Assembly (NCBI GenBank): GCA_907163345.1
Contig: CAJQUN010000139.1
Location: forward strand, 1,116,001 to 1,180,000
DNA length: 64,000 nucleotides
Reading direction: 5' to 3'
DNA from: Haberlea rhodopensis
Taxonomy: Eukaryota > Streptophyta > Magnoliopsida > Lamiales > Gesneriaceae
Part shown: one piece after another, positions 24,913-36,457 of the stretch
How the letters are laid out: each line of letters starts with the position of its first letter
Numbering within the stretch: position 1 is the first letter of the stretch
The notes under the pieces: model-generated
Databases searched by the model: none
What the model saw: the letters and a program-made list of their open reading frames with translations, nothing else
Told to the model about the DNA's origin: nothing
Program-made: the position numbers and the translations under genes

Positions 24913-25071
24913 TTACTCTTTTTCTTTGTCCTCATCCTTCATATGGAAGATGAAAACCGTAGACGAGATTAAACCCAAAGATGACAGTACAAGCAAGGTG
25001 AATTTGCGTGCAAGCAAGGACCTCTCCCGGTAATCGATTAACTCGGCTGCCTCATTAATCTCGGGATCGTA
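24913..25071 (-). CDS. Possible C-terminal exon or remnant of a membrane protein
   Basis: A 52-codon open frame ends in a stop at 24913-24915. It reads YDPEINEAAELIDYRERS, then a basic LLARK, then a ~20-residue hydrophobic helix (TLLVLSSLGLISSTVFIF), then a charged tail KDEDKEKE. This looks like a real tail-anchored or C-terminal membrane segment. The frame is closed by TAA at 25072-25074 and I could not find a convincing upstream exon. It may be a pseudogene piece or a last exon with an unseen splice site. I do not recognise the family. Confidence 0.3.
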   Translation of the reverse strand, partial: YDPEINEAAELIDYRERSLLARKFTLLVLSSLGLISSTVFIFHMKDEDKEKE

Positions 25072-25671
25072 TTACGGAAGTGTTCTATAGTACGTGCCAG
25101 CTCCTCGAGTAGAGGATATGTCACACTCCCATAAGCTTCTTTATGGATGTTCTCTTTCCTGTTTTTAGTATGAAAGCTATTCTGCCTTTGACATGCATAT
25201 GTATCCCCTAATCTTCAAAAACATGTGCTAACAATGACCATCAGACATGCTTAATGAGTCAGGTATCGGAAAAAAATTGAATGCAGCAGAAGAGGTACTT
25301 TGACCATGCAATCAAATAGTCCAGTAGCCGTGCAGTGAAATGCCAGGGGACTGGAATCACACAGATTCACATATTACAAGAAGAGGATCGACTCTTTCAA
25401 TAAAACAGTATCAATTTATTAACACCAATAAATTTACTTATTCATTGTTTTAAAGCCACTTCCAAGTATGGCAAATAGAAGCACAGTGACATCAAGTGCA
25501 GTAACTCTAAAAAAACGTTCAAAAGATTTAAAACCAAAGTACATGATGACGAAAGATGTATCGTAAAATTGTCATACTTATGAGAATTGCGCAAAGAAAG
25601 ATGGTTTTACAATCCAAACAAAGAATGAAATGGCCATTGTGCCTTCAGTTGCAGATTAACCTCTCGTCAGT

Positions 25672-26409
25672 TTAGGCAAGAGAGTCCTTTTCCTTTTGTT
25701 GTTGATATAGCTCTTCTCTCATTATCCTTATTTCAGCTTCTTTCTCCATTTTCTCCTTCTAAAGTTACAGCCACAAATAAGGAAGAAAGGAACTTGGAAC
25801 ACTGAATAACTTCATAATTAACAGTGTCTTGACAACAAGTTTCATTACTGGAGTTTAAAATTTGTAAATACAAAAAAAAAAAAAAAGGTTCAGTTTCAGC
25901 TAGAATGTAGAATTTTTTTCTTCCCAATTCTACTAAAACATTACAGAAAAATAATATCTTATTATGAATTCTTAAAGAATTCAATTTATGATATGAGCTT
26001 TTTCTTCGCCATGGGAACAGCAAAACAACAAAGAAAACAAAATCTCTTAGTCCCGTTTCTAATAGGCCAAATAGGACTAGGAAATGCATTATTAAAACAG
26101 AAGGAAACTGGAAACTGGACAAACAGATATAAAATCATATTCAAGAAAAAAAACCCCCCAAAACCCAAAACCTAGAGCAGAAAAATGATCCTTATTGCAT
26201 CAAACAACACGTTACAGCATAAAAAACCAGTAATCTATCAAAATTCCAGCTACAATAAAGCACAAAATTAATGGCATAAAGATTCAGTGCGTGCGTATAC
26301 AGACCTTTTCGTCCTGGCGAAGGGCAATATAGACATGAACTTTATCCATGGTCTGCCAAAAAACGAATGCTGCGAGTGACATACCAAAGAATGTCGCCAA
26401 CTTTACCAT
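25672..26409 (-). CDS. 63-aa single-pass membrane protein, two exons
   Basis: Exon 1 is 26409-26305 (35 codons) and exon 2 is 25758-25672 (28 codons plus stop). The GT-AG intron of 546 bp falls between codons. The protein starts MVKLATFFGMSLAAFVFWQT, an N-terminal membrane helix. MDKVHVYIALRQDEK follows, then a Lys/Glu/Arg-rich amphipathic tail: KEKMEKEAEIRIMREELYQQ and QKEKDSLA. Clean splice signals, matching phase and the hydrophobic-then-charged layout support a true gene, although it is far below usual gene-finder limits. I think it is a conserved plant small membrane protein, but I cannot name a family or function. The long minus frame at 26342-26656 overlaps it in another frame. Confidence 0.6.
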
Positions 26410-26939
26410 CTTCGAAATCTGGCGAATTCAACACTCGATTCTTCTCTCTCAGGTGGAAGACTGAATCGAATTTGAGGTAACTCTCTGTAAAATGTATATA
26501 TCTGCAGTGTATGAAAAAAATGAAAAAAAAAAAACACAGATAATTAATGTTTTTTTTCGTCAAAATTAATTTTGGTAGATAAATCTTTTCATAAGCTTTT
26601 ATAAAATAAAATTTACCCGATATAATATGGCCACGTAACAATAATTGAATCCTCAAGATATAAAATGGATTCTTTTTCTATACACGGGTAAGGGTGGGAG
26701 GTTTCGAGCCTCACATGAGAGATGTTTGTCAATTAAGCCAAAGACTCGTCACAAAATATAAAATGAGAGATCCATTGAAGAGATACGTGCAATAGACCCC
26801 ATGTATGTGGACTGAAATAAATAAGATAGGTCTTTCATGGGGTGATCAAGTTGGTGGGGTAGGTAAGCATATAGATATTTGGTCACGGGTTTGATTTCCC
26901 TATCAACACTTTATCAATCGAGCCTGTTGCATACAATGC
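26410..26939. other. Upstream flank of the 63-aa gene
   Basis: Holds its presumed promoter (minus strand). No further gene seen before the ABC transporter remnant. Confidence 0.45.
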
Positions 26940-27099
26940 ACATCCAAATGGTAGAATTAGACATACTATTTGATGGACTGAAGCTTAAATGGTTGAGATC
27001 CCAGATGGGATTGGTAATTCAGGAGCCGATTCTCTTCGGAACATTGATAAAAGAAAATGTTTTGTTTGGAAAAGACGATGCTTCCATGGAACTTGTTAT

Positions 27100-27293
27100 T
27101 GTTGAAGATACTCCCATATCATTTCAAGATTAGATTTGATTATGAATAATATTCTGTTGTATCTATTATAATCTCTTTGATTTAATTTCCTTCTAGATAG
27201 GATTCATTCCATATCTTGTAACCTGTATCAAATCTTTATATATCAATGAAATCACTCTCATCAAGGTTAAGGTGGATTCACAAATCCTTCACA
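27100..27293 (+). repeat. 5' LTR of the copia element
   Basis: Starts TGTTGAAGATACTCCCATAT, shares TAGATTTGATTATGAATAAT with the 3' copy, and ends just before the TGGTATCAG primer-binding site. The left border is set by alignment to TGTTGACCATATCTTCCC at 31136. Confidence 0.7.
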
Positions 27294-30200
27294 TGGTATC
27301 AGCCTCTCGATCCATGGCTAGCTCAAACTCTGAATCTCTTCTCCCTTTCTCCACTATGATTCAGATGATAACCATCAAACTTTCCTCCACCAATTATCTC
27401 CTTTGGCATCATCAGATCGTCCCCTTCCTTTCCTGCCAAAATCTCCTCGGCTTTATTGACAGATCGGTCCTGCCTCCATCGACCATTGTAGTTGATTCCA
27501 GTGGAGTCTCCGTCCCCAATCTGGCGGTTGCTGCTTGGCATCTACAGGATCAAAGGCTTCTTAGTCTGATTCTATCTTCTCTTTCCGAAGAAGTCATGGC
27601 TGAAGTAATTGGTTGTGCCACTTCTCAAGCGGTTTGGCTCGCGCTTGAGACATCATTTAGCCATCGATCCAATCACGTGAGATACGTCTCAAAGATGATC
27701 TTCAATTTATGAAGAAAGGGTCTCGCTCCGTTGCTGATTATGCTCGGCAATTTAAATCCCTTTGTGATCAACTTGCTGCTATTGGTCGTCCAATTGACGA
27801 CAAGGATAAAGTCCACTGGTTTTTACGTGGTCTTGGTTCACCCTTTTCCAACTTCTCAGCGGCACAAATGGCCCTCACTCCCCTGCCTTCGTTCACCGAT
27901 ATTGTTCCAAAGGCAGAGAGTTTTGAAATATTTCAACAATCTGCTGAAAGTGCTTCCACGCCTAATGCATCTTGCTCTCTAAACTCCTCCGATGTTTCAA
28001 ATTGGTACATCGACACCGGTGCCTCTACTCATATGACTCCTTCGCCTTCAAACTTGGAGTTTACTAAGCCCTATAAAGGTTAGAATCGAGTTATTGTCGG
28101 TAATGGTGCTTCACTCACTATATCTCATATTGGTTCCGATTCTGTATCACCCTAATTTATCGGATGTCTTGGTTGTACCGCATCTCACCAAGAATTTATT
28201 GTCTCTCAGCAAACTAACCCATGATCACCCTGTTAATGTTATATTTACTGATGACTTTTCATATTCAGAACAAAGTGACAGGAAAGTTGCTGGCAAAAGG
28301 ATGTCGTGATCGAGGTCTTTATATTTTGGAGCGTGGTCATTCTGCCCTTGTCTCTGCCATTCACCACAGTTGTCTCACTGGCTCGTTTACTTTATGGCAT
28401 GCCCATCTAGGTCATGTTGGTCATGGTATTATTTCTTTATTGAATAAGCAGGGACACTTGTCTGTCACGTCAGTCCTCTCCAATCCCTCTTTATGCTATA
28501 CATGTCAGTTAGCAAAGTGTCATCGTTTACCTTTTAATATTAATGAACGACGTTCTTCGAATGTTTTGGATTTAATACATTGTGATATTTGGGGTCCTGC
28601 ACCTATTGCTTCTACTTCTGGTTTTATCTATTATGTTGTTTTTGTGGATGATTATTCTCGTTTCTCTTGGTTATATCCCATATGGCATAAATCAGACATT
28701 TATGATTTTTTTAATCACATTTCACCAATTTGTTGAGAAGCAGTTCTCCACTTCTCTAAAAAAATTTCAAAGTGATGGTGGTACTGAATTTACCAGTAAC
28801 CGCTTTAAAGCGCTTTTGCACTCTCATGGCATTCATCACCAGCTCTCTTGTCCATATACGCCTGCTCAAAATAGCAGAGCAGAACGCAAGCATCTCCATA
28901 TCACTGAAACTGGTCTCCCGTGTTATTTCATTCTAATGCTCCTACTACTCTATGGGTTGACGCTTTTAGTGCTGATGTGTACACTATTAATCGCTTACCA
29001 TCTCCGGTACTCAACAGAATGTCTACATTTCAGGTTTTATTTGGCATCGCTCCCAATTATGCCAATTTTCACCCCTTTGGATGTCGGGTATTTCCTTGTC
29101 TCCGTGATTATGCGTCTAATAAATTTTCTCCTCGTAGCAGGCCTTGCATCTTTATTTGTTTTAGCTCTCATCACAAGGAATTTCATTATTTAGATCTCGT
29201 TCCTCTCGCATCTTTATTACGCGACATGCCCAATTTGATGAAGGGTTATTCCCTTTCTCAGGGACCGCTGCATCACATCCAGTTTCATCCTTGGATTTTA
29301 GCTCTTTCGTTGAGCCAAATCATGCTCCTTTGGATATTTCCAGTGCTACTCCGACTCCTTCCCTATCATCGGCTTCACCACTACCGTGTCGTGTGTGCTC
29401 TGATGCACCTCTTGCATCTGTCACTGGCCTGTTTGAGCCACCTCCTGCTCTGCCATAGATCTCCTCACCAACAGCTCCCGTGGCTCCATCTTCGTCACAT
29501 CCTATGGTCACTCGTGCCAAGGCTGGTATTTTTAAGCCTCGCTATCCTACTTATATGGCTGATTTGCAACCACATAACCTTCTTTATGCTTTACTTACCT
29601 TCTTTATGCTTTACTTACTACCACGGAGCCCAAAGATTTAAATTCTGCTTCTAAATCTCAGGAATGGGTGGCTGCCATGGATGAGGAAATTACAACACTC
29701 AAGACAAATCATACTTGGGATCTTGTGCCTCGTCCTTCCTCTACTAATATCGTGGGATCCAAATGGATGTTTCGCACCAAAATTCTATCTAATGGTTCTG
29801 TTGATCGTCTAAAGGCGTGTTTGACACCACTACGTTTAGTTCAGTTGTCAAGGCTTCCACAGTTCGTGTAGTGATATCTCTCGTTGTCCTACGCAATTGG
29901 CCTCTCCATCAGCTTGATGTCAAAAATGCTTTTCTCAACGGGTTTTGTCTGAAACAATTTTTATGGAACAACCACATGGCTATGTTGATCCTCGTTTTCC
30001 AAATCACGTTTGTCTGTCGCTTACAGAAAGCTCTGTATGGTCTCAAGCAAGCGTCTTGTGCGTGGTTTCAGTGCTTTAGTGACTTTCTCCTTCGTCTTGG
30101 TTTTACTTGTAGCCGCACCGATACGTCCTTGTTTGTTTTTGGTATTGGATCGTCCTTATTATATATTTTAGTTTAGGTGGATGATATTATTCTCACTGGC

Positions 30201-31135
30201 AATGATCCACAGCTTTTGCGAAACTTCATTTCCCTCCTTCATTTGGAATTTGCAATCAAGGATCTCGGCAAGTTGAATTATTTCCTTGGTCTCGAAGTCA
30301 CTTAAACCTCCGATGGGCTGTTCTTAAGCCAATCTAAATATGCCCACGATATTCTTATTCGAGCTCAGTTGCAAGATAGCAAGCCTGTTTCTACTCCTAT
30401 GATCGTTGCGCAATGATTGAGCAGTGAAGGGTTGCCATTTACTGATCCCACACTTTATCGTTCGATGGTTGTCGCCATTCAATATCTTCCTATCACACGT
30501 CCAGATCTTGCTTATGTTGTTAACTCTGTTTATCAATTTCTTCATTCTCCTACTGACAATCATTTTCAGGCTATCAAGCGTATTCTTCGCTATGTTAAAT
30601 GCACTTTATCATTTGGTTTGAGCTTCATGCGCTCCACTTCTTCCAGTCTTCTTGCTTACTCTGATGCAGATTGGGCTAGCTATTCTGACACGCGTCGATC
30701 CACCTCCGGTTACTCTATTTTTTTGGGACCTAATCTCGTATGTTGGAGTGCTAAAAAGCAACCGATCGTCTCACGTTCTAGTTGTGAATCAGAATATCGC
30801 GCGCTCGCTAACACCGCTGCTGAGGTAGTTTGGCTCACTTACTTGCTTCGTGATCTTCACGCGTTACCAAATCAACGGCCTATTATGCTTTCTGACAACA
30901 ACAATGCTATTTTCCTTAGCAAAAATCATGTTGCTCATAAACGTACCAAACATATTGATATTGATTATCATTTTGTACGTGAACTCGTCTTTGCTGGCAA
31001 ACTTGCGACACAGTTCACTCCATCACATCTTCAAGTTGCAGATATTTTCACCAAGAGCTTGTCCAAGCCCGTGTTTAGTTTCTTCCGCTCCAAGCTCTTC
31101 GTTCGGTCGAACCCCACGCATCGCTTGCTGAGGTG

Positions 31136-31288
31136 TGTTGACCATATCTTCCCAAGTTAGATTTGATTATGAATAATATTCTGTTGTATCTATTGTAATC
31201 TCTTTAATTAAATTTTTCATAGATAGGATTCATTCCTTATCCTGTAACATGTATCAAATATTCATATATCAATGAAATCACTCCCACT
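31136..31288 (+). repeat. 3' LTR of the copia element, right end lost
   Basis: Matches the 5' LTR up to AATGAAATCACTCCCA. The last ~35 bases are missing and ABCB coding sequence (SANAHDFF) starts directly after, so no target duplication can be read. Confidence 0.7.
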
Positions 31289-33134
31289 ATGTCTGCAAAT
31301 GCACATGATTTTTTCATTGTCAAGTTACCACTTGGATATGAAACTCACGTAAAAGATTAAGATTATGCATCAGCTTCCGTTGTAAAAACAAGTAAATGTC
31401 ACAACCGGTGAGAAGCACATGATTGAATTTGAATTTCGTCACCACTTTGTGGAAAATCGTTAGGTATGAATATGTTAGATACATGTGACTCGATTGAAAT
31501 AGTATCTCCCCCCAAAAGCATGTATTTTTTTTCCCGACGCATTGTTGTGAATGAACAAGATTGAGGAATTGTCTATACTTAGAATCAACATAAAGTTTTG
31601 ATTTTATGTCATCAGGTGGGGCAATATGAAGTTTCATTATCTTGGGGACAGAAACAAAGGATTGTTATAGCAAGGGTGTTGCTTAAAAATCCAAGAATTC
31701 TCTTGGTAGATAAAGCTACGAGTGCTATAGATGCACAATCTGAAAGAATAATGCAAGATGCCATTACTCAGGCTTCAAGATGAAGAACAACTATTGTCAT
31801 TGATCATCGTCGCACCACAATCCATGATTCTGATATGATCACGATCGATCGATCAGGAAGGATCGTTGAATCAGGTTCATATGATGAACTGATGCAAATT
31901 GGAGATAATGGAGTTTAGTGGTTTACTCTAAGATTATAAAAATGCAGTCAACGATGCAGAACGAGGCATCTAGCCCTTACTATAACATACGAGAAAAATG
32001 AGAAAAAAATAAAGGAATGACGCATGATCATACTCCAAAATCTTATCGCAGTGTAAGATCAAGCTGGCAAACAAGCCTCGGTTCTCCGTTTAGCCCTGCT
32101 TTAACCATCAGTGTGGTCCCTCGGTACACATGCTTTGATATTATGATAGTGATGATGAAAGAAAGGATTCTTCGTATTCTCAAGATGTTTCCCATTTGAG
32201 CTTACTTAAATGAGTGTACCTTAATGGAAAAGAGAATTTCTTGCATGTTTAGGAGCAGCCAGCTTTGGAGCAGTCCAGCCTGTTAATGCCTGTTTCTTGG
32301 GATCAGTAGTCGCTCTATTCTTTTCAAATGACAGACCAAAAATAAAATAATCTTACTGCATATCCATTGGTGTTGTCAGCTTCTTCGCCGATATAATCCA
32401 ACACTACAATTTCGCAGTTATGGGAGATTGGCTAATGAAGAGGATACGAGGAAAAAAAACATTCACTTTTGAGGTCTCCTAGTTTGAACATGACCAAAAC
32501 ACAAGTGCTGCAATCTGTGCTCGTTTGGCCACAGAAGCCAATGTGTTTCGATAGCTTGTGGGGATAGAAGGTCTTTACAAGTTCAGGTATTTAAAAGTGC
32601 TTTTGTGGCTTTCACACTTGGGCTAATCCTTGCATGGAGAGTGTCGATAATGGTGATTGCTATACAGCCATTGATCCTAGCAAGCTTTTAATCGAAAAGT
32701 ACGCTGATGAAAAGAATGTCAGAAAGGCAGAAAATGAAGGCAGCCAACTACCATGTGAAGCAGAGGTTAACCACAAAACTATTACTGCTTTTTCCTCTGA
32801 AAAGAAAATCATCGCCCTTTTCGCGGAAACGCTTACATGGCCACGAAAAGAGAGCATAAAACAATCTTTGTTTTCGGGAATATGATTGTTCATTTCCCAA
32901 TTCTGACGACAGCTGCAATGGCTTTAACATTTTGGGATGGAGGGAGGCTAATGAACAAGGATTTTTTCATCTTAATGAGCACCGGTAAGAACATTGCAGA
33001 TGCAGGAAGCATGTCATCTGATATTGTTAAAGGAAGAAGTATTGTCATATCTGTATGGCAATATTGGACATGAGAAGTGAGATCAAGCCAGAGAAATATT
33101 ACGGTATAAAGATCAAGAAAGGACTAGAAGGCAG

Positions 33135-33827
33135 TATTAAACATGTATCAAAAATTCAACCCAATTATTCACACGCTTGGAGCAACACCAACAAAAGATT
33201 CCAAGAGGCAATTACATCAGTTTGTGGCAATTATAAATGCAATCTGATGACTGGCTAAAGGGCTAAGGACAACCTGCTATGTAGGTAACCAATAAACCTC
33301 TATATAAAGGACTTGAAGGGCTTGACAGGAAGGTGATGCGAGGCACAAAAAGGAGAGGCACAATGTGATGCACAAGAAAGATATGCAAGAAAAAAATCTG
33401 TGAGAGCCCAAGAGTTTTTGTGAGGCAAAAAGTAAGAGTGAATTCCATAGAGTGAAGAGTGTGGATTCATGTACTGTAATGTCTTGTACACTCAAAGGTG
33501 ATCCATGAGATGGGCCTCTCGTGGACGTAGATCTTGGCCGAACTACGTAAAAATCATCTCGTGTTTGTTCTTGTTTTCTTTACGCATTTCATTAATTGAT
33601 TCTTGATGTGTGATTATCTTGATTGTGTTGCTTAGTTTGTGCCTATAATCTGTTGCTTTTATCTTTCATGGAAATGCATGCCATAAGTCATAGAGTTCTG
33701 TGGAACACATTCTCAAATTTGTTCAAGTTAAGTTCTGTTGGTTCAAGTGCATTTGGTGATCGTATTATCCAATTGGTCGTGCAAGATGTCATTCTTGATC
33801 GGGAATTGGATTGAACAATTCATAATA
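33135..33827 (+). repeat. 5' LTR of the LARD-like element
   Basis: Begins TATTAAACATGTATC and ends near CAATTCATAATA. It contains a TATA-like CTATATAAAGG near 33300. About 693 bp. Confidence 0.85.
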
Positions 33828-34963
33828 ATTGGCGCCGTCTATGGAACAACCACGACAAGAAATGCGATCAAGAAACAGAATGGTGCGGCTTGGAGTTCTT
33901 GAAGGCTGCAGATTTCTTGAAAATTCAGATTGAATGTGCTGTTTTCTTGCGGTCTAGGGAGCAGCGGTTCGAGGGGAATTCAAGAATGAAAGATGCAGGA
34001 GTGCAAGAATCAAGAAGGTGACCAAAGGTTGAAGAGCAGATTCTAGAAAAGAGAGTGCATGAGGGAGTTTTCCAAGGGGTTTTTTCGCTTTTCATTTTGA
34101 GACGAACGGTTCTTGAAGGGATTAACCAGATCGATGAGCAGATTTCTGGTTGAGAGATGCGTCCATTTTCTTCAGATTCGGTTTGAAATCAATGCCTCAT
34201 GGAGAGGCGCACAGTAAGGATTCTTCTTGAAAGAGAGATGTGCGATTTTATGAAAGAGGAGTAAAAGTGCAGTATCGGTTATCGAAGAAAAAAATCAGAG
34301 AAGAAAGACACTTTCATCCTGGAGTCTTCAAGATTGCATCGTGATCTCTTCTCTTCATAAATGGCAAGAACCATTTTGTAGGTTCTAGGTGGAGCATGCG
34401 AATGAAATGAAGGTATCGTGTGTGAGCTTCATCGGTGAGCAAAGGGGAGGAAATGCAGTTCTGATGAAATCAAGAAAGAAAGGCAGAAATCAAGAAGAAT
34501 TGAACGCATGAAGACGTGAGTGATAAAGTGCAGATTCTTAAACTACTCTGATCCCCGAAAGTTATTCAATGCATGAAGTGATGACTCAACAAAGGGATCA
34601 ATATCCTATCTTGAAAGAACTCAATAGATTGAGGAAGGGGCTAGGTATTTATTGGGGAATTCTTGGCATCATTGGATGATGGGAAAAGAATTCCAAGAAG
34701 AAATCGTGCTCTACAAACTATTGGAGTGGAGAAGAGGATACTTGGATCAAGGTGGGGGCTTCGATTGTGAGATTAAAGCCAGGTGGAGCTGCGGATTCTT
34801 GGAGAATGAGCAGTGGGCTACAATCTCGGATACGCCTCGTGCCGCCGGTTGTTCCGGAGCTTGATTTAGTGTTCGGTTGAAATTAAATGGAGCAGAACTT
34901 GCAATTGTATAGAATACATGTATTGTTGGTATGGAGGATTGAATTAGTCGATAAGGTGGAGAT

Positions 34964-35698
34964 TATTAAACATGTATCAACAATTCAATCCAATTATTCA
35001 CATACTTGGAGCAATACCAACAGAAGATTCCAAGAGGTGGTTACATCAGTTTGTAGAAATTATAAATGCAACCTGATGACTGGCTAAAAGGCTAAGGACA
35101 ACCAGTTGTGTAGGTAACCAATAAACCTCTATATAAAGGACTTGAAGGGCTTGAGAGGAAGGTGAGGCGAGGCACAAAAAGGAGAGGCATAATGTGATGC
35201 ACAAGAAAGATAGACAAGAAAGAACCTGTGAGAGCCCGAGAGGTTTTGTGAGGCAAAAGAGTAAGAGTGAATTCCATAGAGTGAAGAGTGTGGATTAAGA
35301 GTGAATTCCATGGAGTGAAGAGTGTGGATTCATGTACTGTAATGTCTTGTACACTCAAAGGTGATCAATGAGATGGGCATCCCATCGATGTAGGCGTTCT
35401 TGGCCGAACCACGTTAAGTCTTTGTCGTTTCTTTGTGTTTTCTTTATGATTTCATTTATATTGCTTGATGTGATTAATCTCTTGTGTGTCAATTAAATGT
35501 ATGCCTTACAACCTGCTACTGTCAATATGAATGCTCTTCGGGATTTGTGTGTTAATGTTTATGTTCATCACAAGTCATGCCGTCAATTTGTTTGAGTTCA
35601 TTGATGTTTCTGGAGTTCAAGTACATGCTGTGCACTTGTTGGTTCAATTGGCTTGCACATTGAATTCTTGATCGGGAATTGGTATTCAATTCATAACA
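34964..35698 (+). repeat. 3' LTR of the LARD-like element
   Basis: Begins TATTAAACATGTATC and ends CAATTCATAACA. It carries a short internal tandem duplication (about 35270-35330, AGAGTGAATTCCAT.GAGTG twice) that the left LTR lacks, and is therefore longer, 735 bp. Confidence 0.85.
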
Positions 35699-36457
35699 GG
35701 CAGCATAGTGGTGAACAACATTTATTTCCCCTATCCCAGCAGGCTTGATCTAATGATCTTCCAAGGTCCTTGGTCAGAACATTGAAGCAGGAAAGACTAT
35801 GGCACTTGTGGGAGAAATTGGATCGGGTAAATCTACCGTTATTAGATCATCAAGATGTGAAGAACTACAACTTGAGAGACTTGAGATCACACATTGCATT
35901 GGTTAGCCAGGAACCATGTACGACAACATTTCAGGATCTGTTTTCTGTTAAATATTTTTATTTCTTGACTAAGTCAAATGATTACTACATCTACTTAAAC
36001 CTGCATATGTAATAACACTCTAATTGATGTTTGAAAATGAGATAATTGGGATGACGCATTCGTCGTTGAATAATGAAAGCTTGTATTAAATCACATTTGT
36101 TTAAAATCGTAGCTCGGGTTTAAGGCATATCATTTAATGGTTGTCCATTATGCATTTAATGCTATAAATTTTAAACTTAATTTATAAAATGATTATAATA
36201 CATTTAAAAATGTATTCTAATAAATATCAAAATTACAGTTAAACTTCGATAAATGAATGTTCGATAAAGTAATAACCTCGTTTATATAATAATTTCTTTC
36301 GGTCCCTACTTTGACCAATGGACTAAAGTAATAATCTTACTAAATGCATTCAGTAATAAAAATATTTAAATCCTTAAGGCCCCAATGAAAATATAAAATA
36401 ATAATTATTGAAATATATATATATATTTCATTCAATCAACAATATTCATACAATAAG

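Larger units (their letters stand above)
27100..31288 (+). mobile_element. Degenerate Ty1/copia LTR retrotransposon
   Basis: Domains appear in copia order. These are gag (27314 onward, TIKLSSTNYLLWHHQIVPFL), protease (WYIDTGASTHMT near 28005), GAG-pre-integrase (LWHAHLGHVGHG near 28392), integrase (FQSDGGTEFTSNRFKAL near 28770), reverse transcriptase (WDLVPRPSSTNIVGSKWMF near 29715, VDDIILTGND near 30177) and RNase H (SDADWASYSDTRRSTSGYS, then SCESEYRALANTAAEVVWL). Frameshifts and stops break the polyprotein into at least eight pieces, so it is inactive. A primer-binding site TGGTATCAG is at 27294-27302. The LTRs differ at roughly a tenth of positions, so the insertion is old. It sits inside the ABCB remnant. 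Confidence 0.93.
33135..35698 (+). mobile_element. Non-coding LTR retrotransposon (LARD-like), 2564 bp
   Basis: Two similar LTRs (33135-33827 and 34964-35698) flank a ~1.1-kb interior without any gag or pol frame. A primer-binding-type sequence ATTGGCGCCGTC directly follows the left LTR (33828-33839), and purine-rich AAGGTGGAGA precedes the right LTR. GGCAG lies on both sides (33130-33134 and 35699-35703). Removing the element and one GGCAG joins ABCB codons in frame as GLEGSIVVNNIYFPYPSR, proving both borders. It must have depended on another element's proteins. Confidence 0.9.
26940..35950 (+). pseudogene. ABCB-type (MDR) transporter pseudogene split by two retrotransposons
   Basis: Collinear pieces of a plant ABCB transporter. 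26985-27099: first nucleotide-binding domain around the Q-loop (KLKWLRSQMGLVIQEPILFG). 31289-31348 and 31616-31918: the rest of that domain across a preserved GT-AG intron (31349-31615), with degenerate signature LSWGQ, Walker B ILLVDKATS and RTTIVIDHR. 32240-33129: second membrane domain (ISTGKN-like, ADAGSMSSDIVKG). 35704-35950: start of the second nucleotide-binding domain with an intact Walker A (GEIGSGKST) and the Q-loop (LRSHIALVSQEP), now in different frames. The first membrane domain and the end of the protein are absent. Lys replaces the catalytic Glu after Walker B, and an in-frame TGA cuts off RTTIVI. It is dead. Best resemblance is to the plant ABCB15/ABCB8-like group. Confidence 0.9.
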
